64,000 nucleotides of DNA from Parasponia andersonii (Eukaryota; Streptophyta; Magnoliopsida; Rosales; Cannabaceae): the NCBI GenBank assembly GCA_002914805.1, contig JXTB01000024.1:875498-939497 (forward strand), given 5' to 3'. Numbering within the stretch: position 1 is the stretch's first letter; the number at the start of each line of letters is the position of its first letter. The position numbers and the translations under genes were made by a program. Positions 22,834 through 34,200 of this stretch are shown here, in pieces. Below the pieces are notes generated by a model. It saw nothing but the letters and a program-made list of their open reading frames with translations. It had not been told where the DNA came from and did no database searches.

Positions 22834-24460
22834 GTGGTCAACTACTCTTCTAAAGGAGTTGATTTCTTTAATAAAAAACTTTTTGGGTTTGGTTGGACCA
22901 AGGGGGCTAAATCTGTGACTGCTTCTTGGAGGATATATTGCAAACCTAAGAATGACAGTGGCTTAGGCCTTCAAGATCCCAAAATTCTCAGTGCAGCTTT
23001 CTTAAAAAAACTATCCTTGAGCTTAATAATAGATAAGCCTTTCGTTTTCAAATTCCTAAGGGGGTAGTTCTTCTCCAATGGATTTTCTTTGCGAAGCTTT
23101 TGGAAATCCTCTATTTGGTGTGATTTAAAATCTCATGTTCAACCTCTTTTTGATAAGTCAATTTGGGCAATTGGGAAAGATTCTAAGATTCGATTTTGGT
23201 CAGATAATTGGCTAGGTTCTCTTTTAAATGAGAGGATTGCTTATAATGACACTGTAATGCCTAATCTTGAAACTACAATTGATGAGCTTATTTCAAACTC
23301 GGAATAGTCTTTACCTACATCCTTTACTTCTAATTATCCTTTAATTGCTGATGAGATCAAGATAACTACTATCTGCGACTCTCAGGATACTCCCAGGATA
23401 CTCTTATTCGGCGTCATTTTACTTCTGGCAAGTTTACTTGTGCTGATTTTTATAAGTCATTAGCTGGTACTATTATGAAGGAAAGATAAAGGGATAAGTT
23501 CTAGGCAAGTTACATTCATCTATCTCGTTCTATGGATTTTTAGAGAATGCTTCATGATAAACTTCTAACGGAACAAAATCTAATTTAGAGAGGCTTCAAA
23601 ATGCCTTCTTATTGTCGCTTTTGTTTCTCTCTTATGGAAAATGATGATCATCTTTTCATCTTTTGTAATTTTGCCCGAACTCCTTGGGTGGCTATATCTT
23701 TTTCTCTTAGGCGACAAATTTACTCAGATGACTTTGTTATTGACCTTTAGGTCGATGTTCTTTAAGCTAACTTTAGCAGTCAAATTTCACAACTTTGGAG
23801 AACTGCTATTGTGACTGCTATTTAGGCTATTTAGATTTCACGCAATATGTTGTTATTTGACAATGAGTCTATTTCTATTCACTCCACCATCACTTAGTCT
23901 GGCTATCGGTTATTGAGTCTAATATTGTTAGTTCTAGCACCATGAAAAACTCTATAGAGGAGTTAAAAATTCTAAAATATCTCCATGTGAAGTTAAAACC
24001 TCGAAAATAATAAAAAATAATTTAAGTATTTTGATATATTCCTCCTTGGGCCTAGTTGAAAGTCAACACAGATGGTAGTACTCATGATTGTCTAAGATTG
24101 GTGGGTTATGGTGGAGTTTTTAGGACATCTAGTGGTATCTTTAGAGGTAGCTTTGTCACTCCTATTGGTAAGGCTTATGCTTTAGATGCAGAGGTGGTAG
24201 CAGTTATTCATGCCATTTCTTATGTGTGGGATTTTGGGTGGAGAAATATTTTACTTAAGAATGACTCAGCTTACCATGTCATGCTTTTTAAGACCCGTTC
24301 TGTGTCTGTTCCTTGGTGTTGGAAGCTACTATGAATCCGCTGTATTAGGCTTCTCTCTAACATGAACTTTCATGTTTCCTATATCTATCTAGAAATGAAT
24401 TTTGTTACAGACATTTTAGCTTCTAGAGTTATGAGTATTCAAACTCCAACTTGGTAACAT
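22834..24460 (+). pseudogene. LINE ORF2, C-terminal zf-RVT and RNase H
   Basis: 22834-23307 contains GFGWTKGAKSVTASW-like and GKDSKIRFWSDNWLG blocks typical of the region after L1 RT. From 23403 to about 23940 one frame runs through the zf-RVT domain (YCRFCFSLMENDDHLF then FCNF, with Cys/His ligands), broken only by seven TAG and two TAA codons. At 24056-24334 a plant LINE-type RNase H follows, KVNTDGS at its start and ALDAEVVAV later, cut by frameshifts to about 24460. RNase H at the C-terminus is a known feature of some plant L1 clades. Confidence 0.8.
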
Positions 24461-24763
24461 ACTACTCCAACCTTTATCCATGCAACGATTAACAAAGATT
24501 TATCTAGAATATGTAATTTTTGTGTTTTTATAGTGGCCCATATTATAACACAATGTATTTTTTTTTTCCTTTTAGTAGGTTTTCCCTATGGGTTTACACA
24601 AAAAGATTGTTACTGAGATATTATTGGGAGGTTAAGACAATAATTTTGTTTCAACATATCTATTTGACTCTTTCGAGGGCTTTTCTTTTTTGTTTTCCAA
24701 TTGCCACCCCTATCATCTTAAGGACTGTTTCTTTTCTAACTGTTGTGCGGTCTAAAATCTATA
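24461..24763 (+). other. Probable LINE 3' region
   Basis: T-rich sequence follows the RNase H block, with TTTAGTAGGTTTTCCCTATG near 24572, as seen near 3' ends of some plant LINEs. No clear poly(A) tail or target duplication, so the LINE 3' end is approximate. The segment ends where the next LTR begins. Confidence 0.4.
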
Positions 24764-25369
24764 TGTTGGTGAATGCCAAAAAGGGAAAGTTAGTGATCAA
24801 GTTGGACGCGTCAAGTCGCATGAGTATTTTCTTGATCAAAGTGCGATCTCCTCCGAGTAAGTTAAGTGCGACCTCCTCTGTATGAGTTAAGTGCGACCAG
24901 AATGAAAAGAAAACTAGATCAAGCTTAATCAAATAAGTAAACTACAAAGAAGGGGAAACAGTTTTTTCTTGAAGATCAACCAATCCTTCCATTTAAGCTA
25001 ATACCCAATTATGTTGTTACTCGAATTGTATTTTCTGATTACACACTTACCATTTTTCACAATTGAGAAACATTGAGCCACCCTCATCTATATAAAGGGA
25101 GCTTAGTGTTGTTAGAGGGGATCTCTTTTTGAATTTTATTCTGGATGACACTCTGTATCTCTTTCTCGATTTTCACCTTGAAACTTAAAGAAACTCTTGT
25201 AATTCTCCAGAAAATAGTGAAAGACAGTGGACGTAAGCTCATCTTTTTCGGGACTGAACTACTATAAAATTCTTGTCTTTTTTACTTGCTTTGATTTATC
25301 AACCCTTTTCATACACATGCCATATTTTGTAATTTCCTAAATTTATTGTTGACGAAACCTCCATCAACA
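24764..25369 (+). mobile_element. 5' LTR of gypsy element G
   Basis: Starts TGTTGGTGAATGCC and ends CCATCAACA, directly before the PBS, 606 bp. A word like AAGTGCGACCTCCTC occurs three times between 24838 and 24900. A TATA box (CTATATAAAGGGAG) lies at 25087-25100. No matching 3' LTR was found, so the element is truncated on the right. Confidence 0.75.
25087..25100 (+). promoter_or_regulatory. TATA box in gypsy G LTR
   Basis: CTATATAAAGGGAG inside the LTR, about 280 bp before its end, is a good match to the plant TATA consensus. Confidence 0.55.
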
Positions 25370-25370
25370 A

Positions 25371-25388
25371 TTGGCGCTGGAAGGAGGG
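25371..25388 (+). other. Gypsy G primer-binding site
   Basis: TTGGCGCTGGAAGGAGGG starts two bases after the LTR end. This PBS form is familiar from Tat/Retand-type gypsy elements of plants. Confidence 0.7.
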
Positions 25389-25430
25389 CTATTCTAGTAG
25401 AAAAGTTTGTCAATTCCGCTTCTTTCAATA

Positions 25431-27130
25431 ATGGCAAACACCAGAAACACCGAAACTAGCCAAAACTAAACCCAAAGCACTGCTGCTGCACAGGTGGATC
25501 CTACTCAAGATCAGCCTGCTATGACCGCACCAGAATATATTGTCCAGAGATAGGATCGCATGGAGGAGGCACTGGTGAACCTTCAGTAAATCACTAGTCA
25601 GATTAATGACTCTCTACGAAGGCTTGCTAAAGGACGAATGGTGACTCCACCACAGCACGAACGTCCTGCTCAACAATCTGAGAGAGGAATTCAGATCCTA
25701 GAGACAGGGAACCATGACCAGTATAAAGCTCAGTGTGAGCATCATGGAGATCGCACCCCCAAAGGAAAAGGTAAGGTTGCAGCTCACCTCTAGAATCAGG
25801 TGCTGAAAGTTCGAGCACTGACCGTGATCGTGGACAATCATATCAGAGAGTAACTATCAATCGTGATGGTCTAAACAATGAGCAAAAACATCAATTGATG
25901 AGCATCTTTGAAAGGATTAGTAGGGAGTTTCGACAGAATCCTGTAGACCTAAGACAATATCTAGAACAACGACGTAGTTAAGAGCGATCCACATCACACC
26001 GTAACGACCAAAGTCGATCTCGTCGCACTATTTCATTGGAATCCCTACAAAGGTCATAGCAGACTCTGCCTACCAACCCACTTTATATCATGATAACAAC
26101 AAAGGCCATGTCTACCACCAATAGGAGAGAATATTCTCCCTCCGAATGTCGATGTTCATAATTTAAGGATCGCGTTATATGCACTTGCTGGCTAGGACAA
26201 CGAGCTCGCTGATGGGCATCATCAATCACTATTTAGCGAGGAGGTTCGAGCTGCTGCCTTACCTACTGGGTTCAAACTTCCCACCATAAATACTTTTGAT
26301 GGGAAAACTGATCTGCAGGACCATATGGATCACTTCAGTGACCTGATGGAACTCCATTATGTCGATAATCTCGCACATTGCAGATGCTTTGCTGTAACTC
26401 TTACAGGAGCAGCGAAGAAGTGGTTCCGAGTACTCAAGTCTGGTTCAATCTCGTCCTGGCAACAGCTTCAGACTACATTCTTGAGGAAATTCTAGGCCGC
26501 AAAGAATTTTATTGCTCCACTGGTCAGTCTGTCTGCTATTCGGCAAGATCTGAAGGAAACTCTACGATCTTACCTATATCGGTTTACCTCAGAGTTGGCG
26601 AAGGTCAACAACCTACCTAAAGGAGGAGTCTTAATTCTAATGATGGCTGGGGTATGACTAGAAATTAAACTCTGGGAAGAATTACTTGAGCGAGAATACA
26701 GAACCCTTGAAAACTTCTATCGAAGAGTTGTCGACATCTAAGAGTGGAATCTTCACGTGAGAATCTTCTTAAGACAAAGGGGAGAGGAAAAGATGCTGCT
26801 AAAGATGCAACCACAAACAACAACAATAATAACAAGAAGTCGAACAAAAGGAGTAATGAACAATCGACTAAGAAGAAACCTAAATAGAAAAAGCAGAAAA
26901 TTCCAAGAGATCCCATGAGGTTCAACAACTTTAGAGAACTAAACGTACCCATAGATCATATCTATGCGATCACAAACCAGCAGGAGCGGTATTATTAACC
27001 GGAACCAATAAAAAGAGATAGAGCGAGGTGCGACCTCAATAAGTTCTGCCGGTATCATAATGATATTGGATACGATACCAGTAACTGTTTTGCCTTAAAA
27101 GATGAAATCGAAAGATTAATTAAAATTTAG
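25431..27130 (+). pseudogene. Gypsy G gag, truncated
   Basis: Starts MANTRNTET at 25431. The retrotransposon gag core is clear from about 26270: LPTINTFDGKTDLQDHMDHF, CFAVTLTGAAKKWF, SWQQLQTTF, then LAKVNNLPKGGVL and KLWEELLERE. The C-terminus KFCRYHNDIGYDTSNCFALK with DEIERLI (about 27035-27125) is the segment that normally precedes protease in Tat-type elements. Several stops replace Gln codons (TAG or TAA), with frameshifts around 25800-26200 and near 26620. Similarity ends at 27130 where a MITE begins, and no protease or pol of this element is in the window. Confidence 0.8.
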
Positions 27131-27355
27131 TAGGTATTTTTTTTTAATCTATGCACAAGTATCAATTTGGCTAATGAAAATTTAGTATGCACATTTTTTA
27201 ATTATAAAAAGTAAGAAAAAGAAAGAGCATTAATGATGCACGTCTTTTTATGCATTTCATTATAGCCATTGGATCACTATTAGATGGTGATCCAATGGCC
27301 TAAAAAAAAAAATACCTACCCATAAGTTAAAAAAAAATTACCTATTGAATTGGCA
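27131..27355 (+). mobile_element. MITE family M, copy 1
   Basis: Begins TAGGTATTTTTTTTT and ends with the inverse, AAAAATTACCTATTGAATTGG. Inside lies a hairpin with arms related to TTGGATCACCA and TGGTGATCCAA. About 225 bp, non-coding, inserted against the broken gag of gypsy G. Other copies: 27376, 38055, 38284, 47620. Confidence 0.75.
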
Positions 27356-27375
27356 ACCATATATATATATATGGG

Positions 27376-27598
27376 CACCAATCCAGTAGGTATTTTTTTT
27401 TTTTTTTGCCTATGCATAGGTATCAATTTGACCACTGAAAATTTAGTATGCATATTTTTTTATTATAAAAAGTAAGAGAGAGAAAGAGCATTAATGATGC
27501 ACGTCTTTTCATGCATTTCATTATAATTATTGGAACAGCTAAAAAAAAAATACCTACCCATAGGTAAAATAAAAAATACCTATTAGATTGACAACCTA
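27376..27598 (+). mobile_element. MITE family M, copy 2
   Basis: Starts GGGCACCAATCCAGTAGG just after a short TA run and ends with AAATACCTATTAGATTGACA. The body (TGATGCACGTCTTTTCATGC) is nearly the same as copy 1, but most of the internal hairpin is deleted. Confidence 0.75.
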
Positions 27599-27620
27599 TA
27601 TATATATATATATATATATA

Positions 27621-27710
27621 TCGTCGAGAAGAACAAAATATATGTCCAACATATATATATATATATATTTGCCATGATATGTTGGACATATATTTTGTTC
27701 TTCTTGACGA
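27621..27710. repeat. Near-perfect 34-bp inverted repeat hairpin
   Basis: Arms 27621-27654 and 27677-27710 are reverse complements with one mismatch (which would be a G-U pair in RNA), separated by a 22-bp AT-rich loop. It lies in a (TA)n run. Size is about 90 bp, comparable to a plant small-RNA precursor or to a minimal TA-inserting MITE. No transcript evidence is available from sequence alone. Confidence 0.75.
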
Positions 27711-27711
27711 G

Positions 27712-27962
27712 ATCATAAGTAAGATATCATTGATATATTAATAGGATAATTATGGTATCTTATTATTTAATAAAAAAACAAAATTTATCTTAATACTCCT
27801 ACTACAAGGTTTTTTTTTTTTCATAACTAGTACTTATCATAAGTAAGATATCATTGATATATTAATAGGATAATTATGGTATCCTATTATTTAATAAAAA
27901 AAACAAAATTTATCTTAATACTCCTACTACAAGGTTTTTTTTTTTTTTCATAACTAGTACTT
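27712..27962. repeat. Tandem duplication of a 124-127 bp unit
   Basis: Unit 1 (27712-27835) and unit 2 (27836-27962) both begin ATCATAAGTAAGATATCATT and end CATAACTAGTACTT. They differ by about one substitution and a few bases in homopolymer runs, so the duplication is recent. It starts right next to the hairpin. Confidence 0.9.
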
Positions 27963-28484
27963 AAGTGACCCTTTTTCCCCTAGTGTTTTAGTGTTAAAAA
28001 GGTTAGCACTTTAGTCAAAATCAATAGAAAATTATTTTTTAAAATAATTTTTAGACAGTGGAAAATTTTCAAATAATAAAAAAAAAATGTTATAAAAGGC
28101 TAAAAAAAAAAAGATAAGATAAAAAAATAAAAAAGAATGATAATTAGGGATGTCAGCATCTCAGGGGTACTCCCATTATTTTTTATTTATTTATTTTACT
28201 TTTATATATATATATATACATATACCTCAGGAGTGTGGTGTAAGCGGTGCACAAAGAAACAGATTTAAAAAAGAAAATTAAAAAAAGTCTACAGGCTAAC
28301 ACAACATGAACACGGAAACCGAAAAGGGAGAAACAGACTGTATCAAGTTTTTACATATTGTATAAAAGTAAAACCAATACCGTATTAAACAAAAATTATA
28401 CTCAAAAGCCGTATTCCTCCGGCTAATTTCCTCGATAATATTAGGTATCTAATTAGTTTGTCAAATTTTTAGAGATGAGATCAC
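27963..28484. other. AT-rich intergenic stretch
   Basis: No gene or known element recognised. Contains A runs near 28078 and 28101 and a (TA)n run near 28204. Confidence 0.45.
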
Positions 28485-28850
28485 TTTTAAAATTTTATTT
28501 TGACACTTTATTCAATTTATATTTTATTTGGTTATTATTAACATTGACTTTTAAATTTAAAATCTGTTACAAAATTTATACTCTGCCACTAGTTTGGAGT
28601 AGTTAATTTACCAAGATTCTTTTAAAAAATTTAAAATAAACTATATAAAAATTGATGATTTAATAAACTTATTCTCATATCAGTTTTTATACCGTTTATT
28701 TTAGCATATTGGTAAATTAACTGCTCTAAATTGGTATCACAGTGGAAATTGATAACAGATTTTAAATTTAAGGATCAATATTGATCATAATCAAAATATA
28801 AGATATAATTTGAATAAAATGTCAAAATATAAGATATAAAAATAATAATA
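28485..28850. mobile_element. Fold-back element FB3
   Basis: The left arm (about 28490-28645: TTTTGACACTTTATTCAAT, TTTAAATTTAAAATCTGTTA, AGTTAATTTACCAA) is mirrored by the right arm (about 28685-28835: TTGGTAAATTAACT, TAACAGATTTTAAATTTAA, TTGAATAAAATGTCAAAAT). Arms cover most of the element, leaving a short loop. No coding capacity. A half copy lies at 4655-4850. Confidence 0.7.
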
Positions 28851-29293
28851 TCCCAAATTTTTAATACTAATGTATATGACAAGTAAGTGGTCACCGGTGA
28901 ATAATATAAATTTTAAGTATGTAATATATATATATATATATATATAAATGATATATTTAATACTGAAATATTTATATATTACTATACTACTGACATATAC
29001 AATTTATGCATGGATAAATGACCATTTAGCAGAAAGATTAGGAAGAATGAAAAAAAGCCATTTGGAAAATAAATGAATTACATCTGTCGACCGATAGTTT
29101 GGAATAAATTTGATGTTTCTTCCATCAATTATCTAGATATGTGTCATATATCAACAGATTATACTCTTGATATAGTTCCAACATGCCTATTCTTTGACGC
29201 TCCTATAATGTATAGTATATTTTTCCCTTTTCATACTAAGATAGAGATTCTAAGAGGGGTTTCTATTTTGTTTTTTTTTTTTCTAACTGACCA
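28851..29293. other. AT-rich intergenic stretch
   Basis: Contains a (TA)n run at about 28924-28946. Nothing else is recognised before the copia C LTR. Confidence 0.4.
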
Positions 29294-29866
29294 TGTTAGG
29301 AGATCGGCTTTGCGAAAACAATAACACAATTAAAATACGAGTTAAGAAAATTTAAGTAAAATGAAAAAAAATAAGGTACACAAAAGAATTAACGTGGTTC
29401 ACCCAATTTAGGCTACGTCCACGGATAAGGTTGTATAGAATTTCACTATGAAAAGGAGATTATAACTCACTTCTCTCTAAATACAAGGAGAAAACAAATG
29501 AATATCTCTCTCTTGAAATAGGAAAAAGCACTCTCTCTCAACAATTTAGGAGAAAACAAGCGGGGCACTAAGAGGAATTCCTAGACTTGAATTCTCTCTT
29601 AGAAAGGAAGAAGATTTAGAATGGGATGCAAAACAAGTGATGAAGCTCTCTGTGATTATAGAACTTAAAAGGTGGTGTGAACACCATCTTTTACTATTGC
29701 TATTACGGCTGCTCTTTTTACTATTGCTATTGCGGCTGCCATTTTTACTATTCCTATTGCTGCTTTTACTATTCCTATTGCGGCTTTTACTATTCCTATT
29801 GCGGCTGCTTTTTAACTGTTCCTATTACGGCTGGTTGCTGAGCTGCAATTATTGATTTGTTCAACA
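29294..29866 (-). repeat. Copia C 3' LTR
   Basis: Plus-strand ends are TGTTAGGAGATCGG and TTCAACA. Homologous to 36268-36772 but 68 bp longer, because a minisatellite inside it (29688-29833) has about six units instead of three. The TATA box seen in the 5' LTR is mutated here (TATAATCAC instead of TATAAATAC on the minus strand). Confidence 0.9.
29688..29833. repeat. Minisatellite inside copia C 3' LTR
   Basis: About six units of 21-28 bp with the core TTTTACTATTCCTATTGCGG. The other LTR has about three more degenerate units at 36658-36742. The array explains an apparent leucine-rich reading frame on the plus strand, which is not a gene. Confidence 0.85.
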
Positions 29867-29878
29867 TTCTCCCACTTG
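29867..29878 (-). other. Copia C polypurine tract
   Basis: Minus strand AAGTGGGAGAA immediately precedes the 3' LTR start, a good match to the usual plant copia tract. Confidence 0.75.
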
Positions 29879-29951
29879 AAGACTTGATTTTAATCATGTC
29901 TTCACACTTGATAAATCTCTTTTTTCTTCCCTTGTCAATTCTTCATGCCGC

Positions 29952-31457
29952 TTATATTTCTGCTAGGCCATATAAGGATCTACACCATTGGAACTTGTCA
30001 GTGTTGATTATTTTGGTTAAAGCATCTGCTAGGTTATCATTCGTGTGAATCTTCTTCATGTCCACACTTTCATCTTCTACTACTTCTCGAACAAAATTAT
30101 ATTGAATGCTAATGTACTTTATCCTGGAATGAAAGGCTGGATTTCTTGCAATGTGCAAGGCACTCTGACTATCACAAAATAGAGGAATCTTTTCTTGTTT
30201 GTGCTCGAGCTCCTCCAATAACCTTTGAATCCAAATAACCTCTTTACAAGCTTGTATAGCTGCCATGTATTCTGTTCCTGTTGTAGATAAAGCCACAACA
30301 GTTTGCAGTTTCAAAACCCAGCTTACAGCTCTTTTTACAAGAGTAAACACATAGCCTGTAGTAGATTTTCGTTTGTCAAGATCACCAGCAAAATCTGAAT
30401 CAACATATCCTCTGACAGTAAATTCTGATCCTCCGTAACATAATGCAGCATCTGAGGTTCCTTTGATGTATCTCAAAATTCTCTTCACAGCATTCCAATG
30501 TTCTTTACTAGGATTCACCATATATCGACTAACCGCTCCCACTGCTTGTGCAATGTCTAGTCTTGTATATATCATAATGAAAATTAGTCTTCCCATTGCT
30601 GATGCATACGGTACTCGAGACATCTCTATCCTCTCTGTTTCATTGCTAGGACACATCCCAGAGGATAACTTGAAGTTAACAGGAAGTGGGATAGAAATCA
30701 ACTTACAATCTTGCATATTGAAACGGCATAAGATTTTCTTCAAATAATTCTTCTGAGAAAGCCGAATCTTCCTGTTACCTCTGTCTCAGTGAATTTGCAT
30801 CCCTAGAATCTTGTTTGCTGGTCCTAAGCCTTCATATCAAATTCCCTAGCTAACTGTGCCTTCAATTCTTGGATTCTGCCATTGTTGGGGCCCGCTACCA
30901 ACATTTCATCTATGTACAACAATAAGATAATGAAGTCACTATCTTCATCAAATCTCCTGAAATATGTGCAGTGGTCTGAACTGAGTCTGTTGTACCCAAG
31001 GCTTATGATGAAGGAATCAAATCTCTTATACCAACACCTCATTGCATGTTTGAGACCTATAGAGATTTATTTAACCTGTAAACCAAGTTCTCCTTGCCTG
31101 TTTTAGCAAAACCTTCTGGTTGGAGCATATAAATCTCTTCTTCAAGTTCTCCACGAAGAAAAGCAGTTTTCACATCTAGCTGCTCTAGATGTCAAATGTA
31201 GCACACATCACCAGAACCACTCTAACCGTTGTCAGTCTAACTACAAGTGAAAATATCTCATTGAAGTCAATACCTTCTTTCTGAACATATCCTTTTATCA
31301 CCAATCTCGTACGATGCCGCTCCACTTGATCATTGCTATCAAGCTTGATCTTGTAGACCCATTTGTTGCCAATAGCCTTCCTTCTTTGTGATAGCGAAAC
31401 AAGATCCCATGTCTTGTTCTTGTGAAGGGCTTCAATCTCTTCTTGCATTGTTGTCAT
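29952..31457 (-). pseudogene. Copia C reverse transcriptase and RNase H
   Basis: From 31457 downwards: MQEEIEALHKNKTWDLV and NKWVYKIK begin the RT. The palm motif near 30920 reads YIDEMLVA, where copia has Y-V-D-D, so one catalytic Asp is Glu. RNase H runs in one long frame 30743-29952: GYVDSDFAGDLDKRKSTTGY, VALSTTGTEYMAA, FCDSQSALHIARNPAFHSR and the terminal NLADALTKIINTDKF. Order and wording resemble Tnt1/Tork-like copia elements. Stops and frameshifts lie between 31185 and 30743. The RNase H part is the best preserved piece of this element. Confidence 0.88.
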
Positions 31458-31948
31458 CCATAGGATACATCCGAGCTTTTGGTGGCCTCATGGAAAGTTG
31501 TTGGCTCTCTATCCTCTGTTAGAAGACAGTATGCAATATTGCTCTCAGTGATATAATATGAGTGCCATACCGGTGTTCTTCTCTCACGAGTTGACCGACG
31601 AATTTCAGAAGCCTCTTCTCGACTGGTTCTTCTACTTCGTACTCTGGTGCTACTTCAGAAGAATCTAAATCTTCAGTATTCTTTTCTACCTAAACTTTAG
31701 TAGTTTTTGGTCTGCTATCGTCTCCCTTCTCTTACAGTTTATTCTCTACAAATATCACATCTCTTCTGATGACAACCGTATGGGCAGTGAGATCCCATAA
31801 GTGATATCCTTTGACTCCATTAGCATATCCCAAGAGAACACAACCTTTGGACTTTGAATCTAGTTTTTTGATTTCTTGAGCGTTGTACATCACGTACATA
31901 GGACATCCAAACATATGTAAGCGAGAATAATCAGCTGGCTTACCAGTC
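31458..31948 (-). pseudogene. Copia C integrase C-terminus and linker
   Basis: Joins unit 3 to the RT. Frame 32139-31732 continues the integrase end beyond the triplicated part (MWTGKPADYSRLHMFGCP, LGYANGVKGYHLWD, VVIRRDVIF). The stretch 31458-31731 is an acidic linker with stops. Only the third unit has this continuation; the other two break off before it. Confidence 0.75.
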
Positions 31949-33074
31949 CACATCTCTATTGGTGTCTTCAGATCAATCGCTGTTGATGGAGATCGATTAA
32001 TCACATAACAGGCGATTTTGACTGCTTCTGCCCAGAATGTCTTGGGTAGACCTGCAGCTTTCAACATTGCTCTCGTTCTTTCCAACAAGGTTCTGTTCAT
32101 CTGCACTGTCACTCTATTTTGTTGAGGAATGTATGCCACTGTGAACTACCTCTTGATACCTTCTTGTTGACAGAAGTTATCAAATTCATTACTTGTAAAT
32201 TCTCCTCCATTGTCCGTCCTTAAATACTTGATCTTTTCTCCAGATTCAATCTCTATCTGTGCTTTGAATATTTTGAAGACTGAAAATACATCTGCTTTCC
32301 TCTTAATAGGATACACCCAATATCTCCTAGAGTGATCATTAATAAAAGATACAAAGTATCTACCTCCTCCTAGGGACATTACCGGTGCTTGCCAAACATC
32401 AGAGTGAACCAAATTTAGAACTTTTTTCCTTCTAGAACTGGATGTGCTAAACTTTAATCTATGCTGCTTACTTGTGACACAATACTCACAAAAGGGTAAA
32501 AATAACTTTGTGAGACCAGGAAGCAACCTCCGTTCAGAGAGAATCTTCAAGCTTCATTCCGACATATGGCCAAACTTACGATGCCACATCATCGTTGGTT
32601 CTTCTCCAGAATTTGTTGAAGCAATTGATGTCTCCGCTTCCATCAATGTATCTCCTTTAAGCATGTATAGAGTCACTGTGATTTTCTCCGCCTTTATTAC
32701 TACAAGCGTACCCTTCATAATCTTCACGATCCCATTCTTGACACGAGTTTTGCAACCAAGGCTATTTAAATATCCCAAAGACAATAGATTTTTCTTCAGG
32801 CCCTTCACATGTCGCACCTCTTGAATAGTACGAAGAGTGTCATCGTACATCTTTATCTTGATAGTACCAATCCCAGTGATCTCTAAGGCATGATCATTAC
32901 TCATGAATACAGATCCTCCAGAGATAGGTTCATTTGTATGAAACCATTCTCTGTGAGAAATCATGTGCCATGTTGCTCCCGAATCTACTAACCAAATATT
33001 AGTGAGCTGCTGTCTGTCCTTAGAAATTTTGCTGCTTCACTATACAGGATTTCTCCATCATTTGAAGTATTTGC
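31949..33074 (-). repeat. Triplicated unit 3 (protease to integrase)
   Basis: RT-proximal unit. On the minus strand: protease region with lost start, pre-integrase zinc region (MMWHRKFGHMSE, then TGA at 32556-32554, then KILSERRLLPGL), integrase core (VHSDVWQAPVMSLGGGRYFVSF, YLRTDNGGEF), TAG at 32148-32146, then PQQNRV and LLERTRAMLKAAG. It runs on in phase into the integrase C-terminus. Both stops have counterparts exactly 1126 and 2252 bp to the right. Confidence 0.92.
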
Positions 33075-34200
33075 AACATCTCCATTGGCGTCTTCAGATC
33101 AATCATTGTTGATGGAGATCGATTAATCACATAACAGGCGATTTTGACTGCTTCTGCCCAGAATGTCTTGGGTAGACCTGCAGCTTTCAACATTACTCTT
33201 ATTCTTTCCAACAAGGTTCTGTTCATCTGCTCTGCCACTCTATTTTGTTGAGAAGTGTATGCTACTGTGAACTACCTCTTGATACCTTCTTGTTGACAGA
33301 AGTTATCAAATTCATTACTTGTATATTCTCCTCCATTGTCCGTCCTAAAATACTTGATCTTTTCTCCAGATTCAACCTTTATCTGTGCTTTGAATATTTT
33401 GAAGACTAAAAACACATCTGATTTCCTCTTAATAGGATACACCTAATATCTCCTAGAGTGATCATCAATAAAAGATACAAAGTATCTACCTCCTCCTAGG
33501 GACATTACCGGTGCTTGCCAAACATCAGAGTGAACCAAGTTTAGAACTTTTTTCCTTCTAGAACTGAATGTGCTAAACTTTAATCTATGCTGCTTACTTG
33601 TGATACAATACTCATAAAAGGGTAAAAATACCTTTGTGGGACTAGGAAGCAACCTCTGTTCAGAGAGAATATTCAAGCTTCATTCCGACATATGGCCAAG
33701 CTTATGATGCCACATCATCGTTGATTCTTCTCCGGAATTTGTTGAAGTAATTGATGTCTCCGCTTCCATCAGTATATCTCCTTTAAGCATGTATAGAGTC
33801 AGTGTGATTTTCTCCGCCTTCATTACTACAAGCGTACCCTTCATAATCTTCATGATCCCATTCTCGACACGAGTTTTGCAACCAAGGCTATTTAAATATC
33901 CCGAAGACAATAGATTTGTCTTCAAACCCTTCACATGTCGCACATCTTGAATAGTACGAAGAGTGTCATCGTACATCTTTATCTTGATAGTACCAATCAC
34001 AGTGATCTCTAAGGCATGATCATTACTCATGAATACAGATCCTCCAGAGATAGGTTCATTTGTGTGAAACCATTCTCTGTGAGAAATCATATGCCATGTT
34101 GCTCCCGAATCCACTAACCAAAAATTAGTGAGCTGCCGTCTGTCCTTAGAAATTTTGCTGCTTCACTATACAGGATTTCTCCATCATTTGAAGTATTTGC
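33075..34200 (-). repeat. Triplicated unit 2 (protease to integrase)
   Basis: Complete 1126-bp unit. Carries the protease with MDSGATWHM (aspartic protease D-S-G), pre-integrase HKLGHMSE followed by TGA at 33682-33680, the integrase core, TAG at 33274-33272, and an integrase end that breaks after TPMEM and fuses to a gag-tail peptide (LQILQMMEKSCIVKQ). It also has an extra stop near 33443 in the core not seen in the other two. Confidence 0.92.

Noticed and set aside
27712..27962. CRISPR-like or satellite array
   Set aside because: Only two units, no spacers, in a eukaryotic transposon-rich context.
29637..29855. Leucine/arginine-rich open frame on the plus strand
   Set aside because: It is the translation of the LTR minisatellite of copia C and has no protein character beyond the repeat.
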